Below, piece after piece: positions 26,307-34,443 of a stretch of 44,791 bases of DNA (the stretch's first letter is position 1; each line of letters begins with the position of its first letter). A program made the translations under genes and the position numbers. This DNA is from an uncultured Mediterraneibacter sp. Its GTDB lineage: Bacteria > Bacillota > Clostridia > Lachnospirales > Lachnospiraceae. The notes below the pieces were generated by a model. The model saw only the letters and a program-made list of their open reading frames with translations. It had not been told where the DNA came from and did not search any database. The stretch is taken from positions 1 through 44,791 of the forward strand of contig NZ_CAKRGI010000020.1 in NCBI RefSeq assembly GCF_934330165.1, written 5' to 3'.

Positions 26307-27686
26307 ATGGAGGAAAAGAAAGCCGGGGAAAAATTTCCTGAATATGATAAGTCGGACACTGTGCTTTCACCAAAGGAACAGTTACTTTCGGCTCAGAAAA
26401 GATCTTCAAATTTTAAAGAGCAGGTAATAAAAAGTATGGCGATGTTCTTTGTAGTGGCGGCATGCATTTTATTCTATTTTGCGTTGCTGCGTCTGAGCGA
26501 GATATCGTATGCAGTGAAGTCATTTCTATCGGTTGCAAAACCGATTATTTACGGACTGGCAATTGCATATCTGCTGAATCCGATCGTCAAGGTGATTGAC
26601 AGTAAATTAGTTCCGTTTCTTGAGAAAAAATGTCCGAAGATGAAGCGGAAAGAAACTTTTTCAAGAGGAGTGGGAGTTTTAGTATCACTGGTTCTGCTCG
26701 TGGCAATCATTGTAGCATTGCTGAATATGATGATTCCACAGCTTTATACCAGTATCCGGGATATGATCGTCAATGTACCGAGTCAGATGAACCGTTTTGT
26801 AAAAGCATTTAATGAAATGCATTCCTCAGATTCCACAGTTGGCAAGATCCTTGAAAATGTGATGGAAGAGGCAACGACTTTTATCCAGAACTGGATGCGG
26901 ACAGATCTGATGGATAAAGTGAATGAATGGATGACGCAGCTTACTGCAGGGGTAATCCTGATGGTACGTGAGATCCTGAATTTTATCATTGGAATGATCG
27001 TGTCTATTTATGTTCTTTTCAGTAAGGAAAAGTTCTTGTGCCAGGCAAAGAAGCTCGTTTATGCAATTTTCAGACCGACAAGGGCGAACCTGATTTTGCA
27101 TGTCGGAAGCAAAAGTAATGAGATCTTTGGTGGATTTATTATTGGTAAGATCATTGATTCTGCAATTATCGGAGTACTTTGCTTTATCGGGTTGTCTATT
27201 TTAAATATACCGTATACACTGTTGGTCAGTGTGATTGTAGGTGTGACGAATGTAATTCCATTTTTCGGACCTTATATTGGGGCGATTCCAAGTGCGTTGC
27301 TGATCTTTCTTGCAGATCCGGTAAAGGGAGTTTATTTTGTTATTTTTATTGTCTTGTTGCAGCAGTTTGACGGAAATATCCTCGGACCAAAGATTCTTGG
27401 AAATTCAACCGGACTTTCTGCATTCTGGGTTGTATTTTCGATACTGATCGCAGGGGGATTATTTGGAATCCCGGGTATGCTTCTGGGAGTACCTACATTT
27501 GCAGTGATTTATTATATCATCAGTATGGTTGTGAATCAAAAACTGAGAAAAAAGCAGCTTCCTACAGATACCGACAGCTATGATGAGCAGGGATATGTAC
27601 AGGCAGACGGATCTTATGTACATATGGAGAAAAATATATTAAAAGAAAAGGGAGATGAGCCATATGCCGATTCGAGTACAAAATGA
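26307..27686 (+). CDS. AI-2E family transporter (PerM/TqsA-like)
   Basis: 459 residues with about eight hydrophobic segments between residues 45 and 410. The family hallmarks are visible: an early pair of helices with PIIYGLAIAYLLNPIV, the soluble loop after about residue 130, then GFIIGKIIDSAIIG, NVIPFFGPYIGAIPSAL and QQFDGNILGPKILG. Family members include a quorum-signal exporter and Na+(Li+)/H+ antiporters; the cargo here is unknown. The charged N- and C-terminal tails are probably cytoplasmic. The end overlaps metA by 23 bases, so the two genes are coupled. Confidence 0.88.
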   Translation: MEEKKAGEKFPEYDKSDTVLSPKEQLLSAQKRSSNFKEQVIKSMAMFFVVAACILFYFALLRLSEISYAVKSFLSVAKPIIYGLAIAYLLNPIVKVIDSKLVPFLEKKCPKMKRKETFSRGVGVLVSLVLLVAIIVALLNMMIPQLYTSIRDMIVNVPSQMNRFVKAFNEMHSSDSTVGKILENVMEEATTFIQNWMRTDLMDKVNEWMTQLTAGVILMVREILNFIIGMIVSIYVLFSKEKFLCQAKKLVYAIFRPTRANLILHVGSKSNEIFGGFIIGKIIDSAIIGVLCFIGLSILNIPYTLLVSVIVGVTNVIPFFGPYIGAIPSALLIFLADPVKGVYFVIFIVLLQQFDGNILGPKILGNSTGLSAFWVVFSILIAGGLFGIPGMLLGVPTFAVIYYIISMVVNQKLRKKQLPTDTDSYDEQGYVQADGSYVHMEKNILKEKGDEPYADSSTK

Positions 27687-28584
27687 TTTACCTGTAAAGG
27701 AAATCCTTGAGCAGGAGAATATTTTTGTGATGGATGAGTTCAGGGCAGCACATCAGGATATCCGACCTATCAGTATCGGGTTATTAAACCTGATGCCTTT
27801 AAAAGAAGACACAGAGTTGCAGATTCTGCGGGCATTATCAAATACACCACTGCAGGTGGATGTGACATTTGTGAGGGTGACAAGCCATGTATCCAAGAAT
27901 ACATCCACCAGCCATATTTATAAGTTTTACGAAGCGTTTGAAGATATTAAAAATAAAAAATTTGACGGATTTATCATCACAGGAGCTCCGGTAGAGCAGA
28001 TGCCGTTTGAAGACGTGGATTACTGGGAGGAACTGAAAGGGATCATGGAGTGGACAAAGACGAATGTTGTATCTACGCTCCATTTGTGCTGGGGAGCCCA
28101 GGCAGGGATCTATTATCATTATGGGATTGATAAGGTACTGCTTCCTGAAAAGCGTTCCGGTCTGTACTGGCATCATGTAAGAAACCGTAAGATTCCGATC
28201 GTGAGAGGGTTTGATGATATGTTTCTTGCACCACATTCAAGACATACAGAAGTTCCGCAGGATCTTCTGGAGGCGGATGAACGTATCACGATCCTGGCTG
28301 ATTCCGACGAGGCGGGAGTGTATATGTGTATGGCACAGAATGGCCGTCAGATTTTTGTCATGGGACATCCTGAGTATGACAGGATGACGCTGGATACAGA
28401 ATACAAAAGAGATTCAACAAAGGGATTAAATCCGGTTATCCCGAAAAATTATTATCCGGGAGATGATACATCCAAAAAGCCGATGCTGACATGGAGAGCC
28501 CATGCAAATAATCTGTATGCTAACTGGCTGAATTACTATGTATACCAGGTGACACCGTATGATCTGTATGGCACACCGTTCTAA
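27664..28584 (+). CDS. metA: homoserine O-acetyltransferase
   Basis: The 306-residue MetA acylates homoserine at the start of methionine synthesis. The catalytic triad falls at C142 (LHLCWGA), H235 and E237 (GHPEYD), the positions known in B. cereus and E. coli MetA. Position 111 is Glu (GAPVEQM). In this family Glu-111 selects acetyl-CoA and Gly-111 succinyl-CoA, so acetyl transfer is predicted. The ATG at 27664 (MPIRV) is preferred over 27655 because AAGGGAG is then well spaced. No S-box is seen upstream, as the gene is behind the AI-2E gene. Confidence 0.94.
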   Translation: MPIRVQNDLPVKEILEQENIFVMDEFRAAHQDIRPISIGLLNLMPLKEDTELQILRALSNTPLQVDVTFVRVTSHVSKNTSTSHIYKFYEAFEDIKNKKFDGFIITGAPVEQMPFEDVDYWEELKGIMEWTKTNVVSTLHLCWGAQAGIYYHYGIDKVLLPEKRSGLYWHHVRNRKIPIVRGFDDMFLAPHSRHTEVPQDLLEADERITILADSDEAGVYMCMAQNGRQIFVMGHPEYDRMTLDTEYKRDSTKGLNPVIPKNYYPGDDTSKKPMLTWRAHANNLYANWLNYYVYQVTPYDLYGTPF

Positions 28585-28615
28585 AAGCGGAAAATATATA
28601 TTTATACTTATTTTT

Positions 28616-28648
28616 GGCATCTTGCATAAGTGCAGGGTGCTATTTTTA
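28616..28648 (+). terminator. terminator after metA
   Basis: GGCATCTTGCA pairs with TGCAGGGTGCT around loop TAAG (some G-T pairs), followed by ATTTTTATA. Confidence 0.75.
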
Positions 28649-28749
28649 TATAGGAACAATTTTCTGCAAGTATGATACTCTGAATACATTTTTACTATTC
28701 TGATAGAAATTATGTATAGCACATGGAAAATATTACCAGTCAAATTCTA

Positions 28750-28778
28750 TTGACAATTACAGATAGAAACTCTAAGAT
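28750..28778 (+). promoter_or_regulatory. promoter of the 72-residue gene
   Basis: TTGACA (28750-28755) and TAAGAT (28773-28778) are 17 bases apart. The rest of the 265-base gap 28585-28849 shows no gene. Confidence 0.65.
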
Positions 28779-28849
28779 GAGGATTAATGAATAGATTGAA
28801 AAATGTGGTGGATCTTTAGAAGGCATACTGTGAAGTCAGGAGAGTAGGA

Positions 28850-29068
28850 ATGAAGCAAAGGAAGTTGGATGATTTGGATTTTTATGAGAAATATTTATTG
28901 AATGCCGGGCAGGCAGAAAGAGATAAATATATAGAGGAGCATCCGGACTTCCTGAATGATTACCCTGTTTCATATGAATACAGGGAACTGCTTCAGGATG
29001 AACTGTACAGAAAGCTGCTTCGCAGGATCAGAGCGTATGAGTCAGGGAAAAAAGCAGAAAAAGGATGA
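28850..29068 (+). CDS. hypothetical protein of 72 residues
   Basis: A small soluble, highly charged helical protein (MKQRKLDDLDFYEKYLLNAG at the start, Lys-rich end). No motif recognised. CAGGAGAG precedes the ATG, and a promoter and terminator frame it as a single-gene unit. Confidence 0.65.
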   Translation: MKQRKLDDLDFYEKYLLNAGQAERDKYIEEHPDFLNDYPVSYEYRELLQDELYRKLLRRIRAYESGKKAEKG

Positions 29069-29076
29069 AGAGAAAA

Positions 29077-29125
29077 AATAAGGTTAAAGAAGTTTTCTGA
29101 TGTAACTTCTTTAACCTTATTTTAT
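29077..29125. terminator. bidirectional terminator between convergent genes
   Basis: AAGGTTAAAGAAGTT (29080-29094) pairs perfectly with AACTTCTTTAACCTT (29104-29118), with further A-T pairs outside and T-rich flanks on both strands. Confidence 0.85.
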
Positions 29126-29145
29126 AAATGTAGTCTCTGATAATA

Positions 29146-29418
29146 TCAGAATTTCTGACTGTTGATCCAGCGGTCGAACGGGTCAGGCCGGTTACTGATA
29201 AAGTCATTTCTGACATTGGCACTGTTCAGTTTGGTCTTCTGGCGGTTTTCTTCTGCTGCTTCAGCACTTTCAAACAGCCGGCTTTCCGGCAGATGAATCG
29301 CACCGCAGGAACCGATCAACTGAACGATATAAAGGTCGTCCTGTCTTCCGGCAACCTTTGCCTTGCGGACGACCTGATCATTTTCTAAAATATACACAAT
29401 ATCATCTTTATTATACAT
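29146..29418 (-). CDS. hypothetical protein of 90 residues
   Basis: A small soluble protein. The first 55 residues look like a short beta barrel (DDIVYILENDQVVRKAKVAG, then DLYIVQLIGS). The rest is polar. The ATG overlaps the stop of the upstream gene by one base (TAATG), so the two are translated together. No family recognised. Confidence 0.65.
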   Translation of the reverse strand: MYNKDDIVYILENDQVVRKAKVAGRQDDLYIVQLIGSCGAIHLPESRLFESAEAAEENRQKTKLNSANVRNDFISNRPDPFDRWINSQKF

Positions 29419-29660
29419 TACTTTACATCCTCTTCATCAAATTCCAAAGTTATGTAGTTGAAGCGGTCATCTTTCCATATCTTAGTGACCTTGCCTCTGC
29501 GAGTCTGGAGACGCTCACGGTTCTTATAATTTGTACTTGCACCGTAAGCATGTTCGAGCATATACCAGTAGGACGTAGGAAGCTGATTCTCTTCGACTTC
29601 CAGATAATCACCTGCCTGGCAGCAGTCAGGCTGCTCGGTTGTAAAATCCATTGTTCTCAT
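29418..29660 (-). CDS. hypothetical protein of 80 residues
   Basis: Begins MRTMDFTTEQPDCCQAGDYL and has the pattern of a small beta-rich protein with RRGKVTKIWKD and FNYITLEFDEED at the end. A GTG at 29672 is also in frame; the ATG at 29660 with GGGGA upstream is preferred. It forms a two-gene unit with the 90-residue protein. Function unknown. Confidence 0.6.
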   Translation of the reverse strand: MRTMDFTTEQPDCCQAGDYLEVEENQLPTSYWYMLEHAYGASTNYKNRERLQTRRGKVTKIWKDDRFNYITLEFDEEDVK

Positions 29661-29696
29661 GATGTTCCCCACTTTCTGCGACAGATTACATAAAGT

Positions 29697-29725
29697 ATTA
29701 TACGCATGGAGGCAGCGGAATGCAA
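29697..29725 (-). promoter_or_regulatory. promoter of the two-gene unit 29146-29660
   Basis: On the minus strand TTGCAT (29725-29720) and TATAAT (29702-29697) are 17 bases apart. Confidence 0.7.
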
Positions 29726-29728
29726 TCC

Positions 29729-30238
29729 TCAGGATTGTATTATTTTATGAAATATTGTTGAAAGATCTGCAGGCGATTCAGAAAAATCTCTCTTGACCCA
29801 TTCATCCAGTAATCCGAAAAGGGCGTAAGAATAAAAGCGTCCACGATAACATTCATAAGCAGACCCGTCATATTGTGACATCATAATCTGATAGAAACCA
29901 TCATAGATAGAGGATTGAACCTGGGCGGTATACGCAAGCTGCAACAGGAAACGGTTCTCATAAGTAAATGCGAAAAAATCCCGGGCATTATCCAAAGTAT
30001 ATTTTTCAGATGAGAGACCATGGTCATTTCGGTATCTGTTCCAGAGAATGACAATCTTAAAAGAGAGGGCATCGTTTTTCGTTTTAAAATTCCGAAACCA
30101 GGTTGAACGGTTCACACCAGCAAGATCCGCAATTTCATTTACAGTGACCTTTTCAAATGGCTTTTCCTGCATTTTCTGGATCAATGCATCTGCCATGCAT
30201 TCTTTTAAAAAGTCCGTAGCTTTTGCATTTTGTCCCAT
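29729..30238 (-). CDS. TetR-family transcriptional regulator
   Basis: 169 residues. The N-terminal helix-turn-helix reads TVNEIADLAGVNRSTWFRNFKTK, with Trp-Phe in place of the usual Tyr-Tyr/Phe-Tyr of the recognition helix. The ligand-binding part is divergent, as in the clostridial TetR_C_7-type group. AAAGGAG precedes the ATG at 30238; an upstream ATG at 30277 lies inside the operator and is rejected. The gene is divergent from degV, and palindromes between them (30251-30276 and 30329-30344) are its likely operators. Confidence 0.85.
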   Translation of the reverse strand: MGQNAKATDFLKECMADALIQKMQEKPFEKVTVNEIADLAGVNRSTWFRNFKTKNDALSFKIVILWNRYRNDHGLSSEKYTLDNARDFFAFTYENRFLLQLAYTAQVQSSIYDGFYQIMMSQYDGSAYECYRGRFYSYALFGLLDEWVKRDFSESPADLSTIFHKIIQS

Positions 30239-30250
30239 AAAACTCCTTTC

Positions 30251-30276
30251 TGCAACTTTTGAGCGGAAAAGTTGCA
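30251..30276. promoter_or_regulatory. perfect palindrome, probable TetR operator 1
   Basis: TGCAACTTTT-GAGCGG-AAAAGTTGCA has perfect 10-bp arms and lies in the leader of the TetR gene, just before its ribosome binding site. Confidence 0.65.
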
Positions 30277-30328
30277 AATACCGGACAGGCTATTGCCTTT
30301 TGCGGTAAATGAATTTATAATTTCTTTC

Positions 30329-30344
30329 TGCGACTTTTGTTGCA
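30329..30344. promoter_or_regulatory. related palindrome, probable TetR operator 2
   Basis: TGCGAC-TTTT-GTTGCA repeats the outer half-sites of operator 1 (TGCRAC / GTTGCA) with a shorter centre. Confidence 0.5.
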
Positions 30345-30370
30345 TTGAGCATAGAATGATGATTTAATTT

Positions 30371-30407
30371 ATTATAGTTGCATTTCAGATAAAAGTCAAA
30401 CTATATA
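30371..30407. promoter_or_regulatory. interleaved divergent promoters, tetR (-) and degV (+)
   Basis: The minus promoter is TTGACT (30399-30394), 17 bases, TATAAT (30376-30371). The plus promoter is TTGCAT (30378-30383), 18 bases, TATATA (30402-30407). They occupy the same 37 bases, so RNA polymerase can use only one at a time. Confidence 0.7.
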
Positions 30408-30456
30408 AACAGAGTGAAAGAGAGCCGGGGTGAAGCCCGGTCAGAGAGGTTGAAAA

Positions 30457-31296
30457 ATGAGTGTCAGAATTTTTACAGATTCCGCATCAGATATTACATT
30501 GCAGGAAATGGAAGAGAAGCAGATTGAACTGATCGCAATGCCGCTTTTATGTGGCGAGAAGACGTATATTGATGATAAGACGATATCAATGACAACATTT
30601 TGGGAGATGCTTCTGGATGGGGTGAATATAAAGACATCCCTTCCGTCACCGGAATGTTTTGTGAAGATTTTTGAAGAAGCAAAGAATAAGAAAGAAGAAG
30701 TAGTGTGTATTCTGGTTTCATCAGAACTTTCAGGAACTTATCAGGGGGCGATGCTGGCAAAGTCCATGGTAGATTATGAAGGAATTTATATTATTGATTC
30801 CAAATGTGCGGCTGCTGCGGAAAAGCAGATTGCATTTTATGCCTGTGAGTTACGTGAAAAAGGAATGAGTGGAAAAGAGATTGCAGAAGAACTGGGAAAA
30901 TTCCGATCAAGAGTCAGACTGATCGCATGCCTGGATACACTGGAATACCTTGCAAGAGGAGGAAGACTGCCGAAGACTGTAGCAGCCATTGGAAATAAAC
31001 TTCAGTTCAAGCCAATCATTACTTTTACAAAAGAAGGAGAAATTGAGGTTGTAAAAAAGACAAGGGGAGCAAAAAAAGCGATGCGGGACATGGCAGCATT
31101 GGCAGAAGAATGTAAAATAGATCCTGAGTTTCAGGCAATCCCGCTTTTTTCTCAGGATGATACGAACTGCCGGGAATACATGGCCACCCTTCAGGAGGCA
31201 GATCTGAAAGTAGAAATGAAGCAGCCGGAAGAGATTGGTGCAACAATCGCAACTTATATCGGCCCGGAGGCTTATGGAATTGTATTTGTGGAATAA
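30457..31296 (+). CDS. DegV family fatty-acid-binding protein
   Basis: 279 residues. The family marks are FTDSASDI at the start, TSLPSPECF, ILVSSELSGTYQGA, DSKCAAAAEK and LDTLEYLARGGRL. DegV/FakB proteins bind a fatty acid in the cytoplasm and, with the kinase FakA, feed exogenous fatty acids into phospholipid. FakA is not in the window. GAGAGG precedes the ATG. Regulation by the divergent TetR regulator is likely from the shared promoter region. Confidence 0.93.
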   Translation: MSVRIFTDSASDITLQEMEEKQIELIAMPLLCGEKTYIDDKTISMTTFWEMLLDGVNIKTSLPSPECFVKIFEEAKNKKEEVVCILVSSELSGTYQGAMLAKSMVDYEGIYIIDSKCAAAAEKQIAFYACELREKGMSGKEIAEELGKFRSRVRLIACLDTLEYLARGGRLPKTVAAIGNKLQFKPIITFTKEGEIEVVKKTRGAKKAMRDMAALAEECKIDPEFQAIPLFSQDDTNCREYMATLQEADLKVEMKQPEEIGATIATYIGPEAYGIVFVE

Positions 31297-31342
31297 TACT
31301 GATATAAAGAGCCTGTAATCATTACGGATGGGAGAGAAAGAG

Positions 31343-31456
31343 ATGAAACTTGCACTGGCACAGATGAAAATGGAGCAAGATCAATTATTTGTCGCTCAAT
31401 CAATTATTTATCGCTCAGAAGACCTGTGCCGTGTGAGTAAAATGACCGCATCATAG
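31343..31456 (+). pseudogene. remnant of a carbon-nitrogen hydrolase gene (5' end)
   Basis: The frame starts with a good ribosome binding site (GGGAGAGAAAG) and MKLALAQMKMEQD, which looks like the beta-strand start of a nitrilase-family hydrolase. It then runs into a 19-bp tandem repeat and stops after 37 codons. The rest of the gene is missing. Assignment from 13 residues is tentative. Confidence 0.5.
31380..31417. repeat. 19-bp direct tandem repeat
   Basis: ATCAATTATTTGTCGCTCA (31380-31398) is followed at once by a copy with one change (31399-31417). It lies at the break of the hydrolase remnant. Confidence 0.9.
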
Positions 31457-31460
31457 ATCT

Positions 31461-32099
31461 TTATCGTTTCCGTGCGACAAGATGAGCCCGGAATCCCTTC
31501 TGCTTTTCCATAGTCAGGACTGTAAAACCGGATTTTTCTGCCATTGCGATAAATTCTGTGACTTTGCATATCTTCACGTCGCCATGTCCGATAAGATTTG
31601 CCAGTGGCAGCTCCAGATGGTTCATTAACCAGACAATAAAATCAGAGGAGGTATAGTCACGCAGAATCAGACGACCTCCTTTTCGCAGAACCTGGTAGGT
31701 ACTGTCAAAAAAGTTCTGTGGATTTGGATAGTGGTGGAAACTGTTCGAGCAGATGACGGCATCGAAAGATTCCTCTGTAAATGGCAGGTTTTCACTGTCA
31801 CCAACGATAAATTCTGTATTGGAAAGCCTTTTTGCCTGGGCAACGCGGATCATCTCAGGAGTGAGATCAAGACCGACATAATGCTTATCAGGATACTTTT
31901 CGTGAAGTAGCTGAATCATTGGACCGGTTCCACACCCACAGTCGAGTACGTCATGGAAAGATTCTTTTTCCAGTTCTGCCAGAATCGGCGGATAGTCATC
32001 CTTGCACATCTCATAAATGCCGGAATGTCCGCTGTCATATATTTTTGCTGCCTGAGTAAATTCTTTGATAGAAAGCAGTTTATATTCTTCAGGTGTCAT
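31461..32099 (-). CDS. class I SAM-dependent methyltransferase
   Basis: 212 residues. Motif I is VLDCGCGTGPM (about residues 51-61), the acidic SAM contact is VGLDLTPEM (about 74-82), and motif II/III is DAVICSNSFHHYPNP then LRKGGRLILRDY. It resembles UbiE/ArsM-like small-molecule methyltransferases; the substrate is unknown. AAGGAG precedes the ATG. The palindrome over its transcription start suggests repression shared with the methyltransferase at 32565. Confidence 0.88.
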   Translation of the reverse strand: MTPEEYKLLSIKEFTQAAKIYDSGHSGIYEMCKDDYPPILAELEKESFHDVLDCGCGTGPMIQLLHEKYPDKHYVGLDLTPEMIRVAQAKRLSNTEFIVGDSENLPFTEESFDAVICSNSFHHYPNPQNFFDSTYQVLRKGGRLILRDYTSSDFIVWLMNHLELPLANLIGHGDVKICKVTEFIAMAEKSGFTVLTMEKQKGFRAHLVARKR

Positions 32100-32122
32100 A
32101 GAAATTCTCCTTAACTTAAAAT

Positions 32123-32146
32123 GTTGGTTAGATACTTCTAACCAAC
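32123..32146. promoter_or_regulatory. operator palindrome TTAG-N6-CTAA (site 1)
   Basis: GTTGGTTAGA-TACT-TCTAACCAAC has perfect 10-bp arms, directly at the predicted transcription start of the minus-strand methyltransferase. Confidence 0.65.
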
Positions 32147-32173
32147 CATAGCATAAATCCGAAGAAAAGTCAA
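32145..32173 (-). promoter_or_regulatory. promoter of the minus-strand methyltransferase
   Basis: TTGACT (32173-32168) and TATGGT (32150-32145) are 17 bases apart on the minus strand. Confidence 0.6.
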
Positions 32174-32222
32174 AAAGGAATTCATTTTCGAAATCATCCG
32201 CTCAGATTAAAAGTAGAAAAAC

Positions 32223-32252
32223 CTGACAGGATTCATAAAAATGTGCTATAAT
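32223..32252 (+). promoter_or_regulatory. promoter facing the hydrolase remnant and membrane methyltransferase
   Basis: CTGACA (32223-32228) and TATAAT (32247-32252) are 18 bases apart. Confidence 0.6.
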
Positions 32253-32254
32253 CT

Positions 32255-32270
32255 GTTAGTGAAGACTAAC
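32255..32270. promoter_or_regulatory. operator palindrome TTAG-N6-CTAA (site 2)
   Basis: GTTAGT-GAAG-ACTAAC sits directly downstream of the plus-strand -10 and shares TTAG-N6-CTAA with site 1. Confidence 0.55.
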
Positions 32271-32301
32271 TTTTGGATCACGTGGGTAATGAGCCGGGGC
32301 T

Positions 32302-32568
32302 GTGACTGCACAAGACTCTAGGAAGTCCCCAAAGCTGACTGAGAAAATGCAGAGAGCTACATTCTTTGAGTTCGGAAGTACAGAAGAACATTATAAATAT
32401 CGGGATGCTGTTAAAAAAGCATATCCATACGGTAATTTTCCGGTATTTGAAAATTGCAATCATATGCAGATGCAGATTCTTGATCCTGAAGGTTTTGCAA
32501 AAATGCTGGATCAGCTTATACGCACAGGAGGAATTGACAATCTTTATTTCAGGAGGAAGGAAAAATGA
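32302..32568 (+). pseudogene. C-terminal remnant of an alpha/beta hydrolase
   Basis: From 32347 the frame reads like the end of an alpha/beta hydrolase: ATFFEFGSTEEHYKYRDA, VFENCNHMQMQI (probable catalytic His in NCNHMQ), ending in DPEGFAKMLDQL. The nucleophile part is absent, and the first 15 codons (from GTG 32302) do not look like the family. It overlaps the next gene by ATGA and may still be transcribed. Confidence 0.55.
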
Positions 32569-33353
32569 GAGAAAAGACAAACTATGGCAACTGGGTACCG
32601 GAGAAGGTTCTGTATCTGTACTTTGGGGCAGCAGCCATTCTGTTGATCCTTGCAATAGCATTGCAGGTTGCAGCAGGGCAGACCGTTCCTGCGATCATAG
32701 CCGGAGCACTGTGTGTGCTGACACTTGGGATGGGAGTTTATATGCTGGTGTGCCATGAGACATTTGCATTTGGAAAAGGAAATATGATGGCAGGGGTTCA
32801 TGAACATCTGGTTGAACATCTTGACTGGGATGGAAAAGGCAGCCTGCTTGACATCGGATGCGGAGCAGCGGCACTCACTGTCCGGTGTGCAAAAGCTTTT
32901 ACTGAAGCAGAGATCACTGCGATCGATTACTGGGGAGCAGAGTGGAATTATGCAAAAGAGCAGTGCGAGAAAAATGCGAGTGCAGAGGGCGTTGCAGACC
33001 GGATTTCTTTTCAGAAAGGAGATGCCGCAAAAATGGAATTTGCAGACGGAACATTTGATGCTGCAGTGAGCAACTTTGTCTTTCATGAAGTACGCTCTGC
33101 AAAAGATAAGCGGGATGTTGTGAAAGAGGCACTTCGGGTTGTAAAAAAGGGTGGAGTCTTTTCATTTCAGGATATGTTCTCTCAGAAAGCGTTGTATGGG
33201 GACATGGATCAGTTTCTCCGTGAACTGAGGGAAGAAGGAATTTTAGAAGTTCATTACATAGGGAATCTGGAAAAGAAACTGGATTTTATTCCTGGATTTG
33301 TGACAACACCATGGATGATCAGTGGAATGGGAATCCTTTATGGGAAAAAATAA
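32565..33353 (+). CDS. membrane-anchored SAM-dependent methyltransferase
   Basis: 262 residues. Two hydrophobic helices (about residues 18-38 and 42-65) anchor a cytoplasmic class I methyltransferase domain with SLLDIGCGAAAL (about 92-103), ITAIDYWGAEW and DAAVSNFVFHEV, then LRVVKKGGVFSFQD. Substrate unknown; lipid or membrane-soluble substrates are plausible because of the anchor. AGGAGGAAGG precedes the ATG. Confidence 0.85.
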   Translation: MREKTNYGNWVPEKVLYLYFGAAAILLILAIALQVAAGQTVPAIIAGALCVLTLGMGVYMLVCHETFAFGKGNMMAGVHEHLVEHLDWDGKGSLLDIGCGAAALTVRCAKAFTEAEITAIDYWGAEWNYAKEQCEKNASAEGVADRISFQKGDAAKMEFADGTFDAAVSNFVFHEVRSAKDKRDVVKEALRVVKKGGVFSFQDMFSQKALYGDMDQFLRELREEGILEVHYIGNLEKKLDFIPGFVTTPWMISGMGILYGKK

Positions 33354-33425
33354 GTGATAGAAACTCTCATTATAGGATGTTGATTTCGTGCTATACTGAC
33401 AGAAAGAGGTACTGGAGGGAAAAGG

Positions 33426-34358
33426 ATGAAAAAAAGCTTTTTTGAAAATGAAAAAGACGGTTTTTACGGAACCTATTATGAAAATCCCAAAGGCTCAGAC
33501 TGTGCAGTGATTGGTTTATTTGGAGATGATCCAAATGATTATATGGCAAAGTGCGGAGCAAAATGGTTACATAAAAATGGCGTGAATGTTCTGTGTATGT
33601 CTCCCGGGAAGAAAAATTATAGTCATGTAAATTTTCCGCTGGAAAGAATTGAGACAGCAATCGGATGGCTGAAGAAAAATGGAAATCGGAAAATTGGCAT
33701 CATGGGGATGAGTACAGCAGGAATGGATGCGTTGGTTGCAGCTTCTTATTTTCCGGAGATCACACTGACTTTCGGACTGACAGCCAGTGACTTTGTATGG
33801 CAGGGATTTGAGCAGGGGAAAAAAGATGGATGCAGGGAATGGCCTGTTCCGGGTGCGTCTACTCTTTCCTGGAGAGGAAAACCTCTTGCCTATATGCCGT
33901 TTGTGTATGAACATCCGGTGTACTGGCAGAAAATTGAGGAAGAGACAAAAGGCTCCGGAGATATTGAGCGAAGTACCTGCTTATTTATTGATTCTGAAAA
34001 GGCAAGAGAGCATACAGAAGAGGAAATGATCAAAGTTGAGAATATAAAAGGACGGTTGTTCCTCGTAGGTGCAGAGGATGATTCCTTCTGGGAGGAAGGA
34101 AAATATATCCGTCGTATGGACAGGCGGCTGAAAGAACGCCCACATACCTGTGAATACGTACCGCTTGTATACGAGCATGGGACGCATTTTGTATTACCGG
34201 AATCTATGCTCCGCATGGCATTGCCTGTGGGCCTTAAGTTTGTGCTGCGGTTTATTTTCAAGGCGGCAAAGGAATACCCGGATGAATGTGAGGCAGCAAG
34301 GAAAGATATTGACCGGAGACTTTCGGCTGCATTAAAAGAATGGCGGGAAGAAAATTAG
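33426..34358 (+). CDS. alpha/beta hydrolase, acyl-CoA thioesterase/BAAT C-terminal type
   Basis: 310 residues. The nucleophile elbow is IGIMGMSTAGMDALVA (GMSTAG, Ser about 99). It is followed by the BAAT-like GLTASDFVWQGF, a late acid in LVGAEDDSFW and the His in YEHGTHFVLP. BAAT-type proteins cleave or transfer acyl groups from thioesters or esters; the physiological substrate is unknown. GGAGGG precedes the ATG. A terminator follows, which ends the conserved part of the window. Confidence 0.85.
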   Translation: MKKSFFENEKDGFYGTYYENPKGSDCAVIGLFGDDPNDYMAKCGAKWLHKNGVNVLCMSPGKKNYSHVNFPLERIETAIGWLKKNGNRKIGIMGMSTAGMDALVAASYFPEITLTFGLTASDFVWQGFEQGKKDGCREWPVPGASTLSWRGKPLAYMPFVYEHPVYWQKIEEETKGSGDIERSTCLFIDSEKAREHTEEEMIKVENIKGRLFLVGAEDDSFWEEGKYIRRMDRRLKERPHTCEYVPLVYEHGTHFVLPESMLRMALPVGLKFVLRFIFKAAKEYPDECEAARKDIDRRLSAALKEWREEN

Positions 34359-34379
34359 AAAAATTATTATAAAGAAAAG

Positions 34380-34443
34380 TGTCAGGCAGCTGGAAGAGAA
34401 AAATTTGAAATTTTCAGGGAAGTTCCAGTGCCTGGCATTTTTT
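34380..34443 (+). terminator. terminator after the alpha/beta hydrolase
   Basis: TGTCAGGC...CTGGAA pairs with TTCCAG...GCCTGGCA, followed by TTTTTT. Confidence 0.8.

Noticed and set aside
28762..28773. GATAGAAACTCT shared with 33356-33367
   Set aside because: A 12-base match near two promoters, but similar GATAGAAA words also occur inside coding sequence, so it is too weak to call a regulatory site.
29883..30072. Minus-strand frame inside the TetR gene
   Set aside because: Shadow frame; no ribosome binding site and no family pattern.
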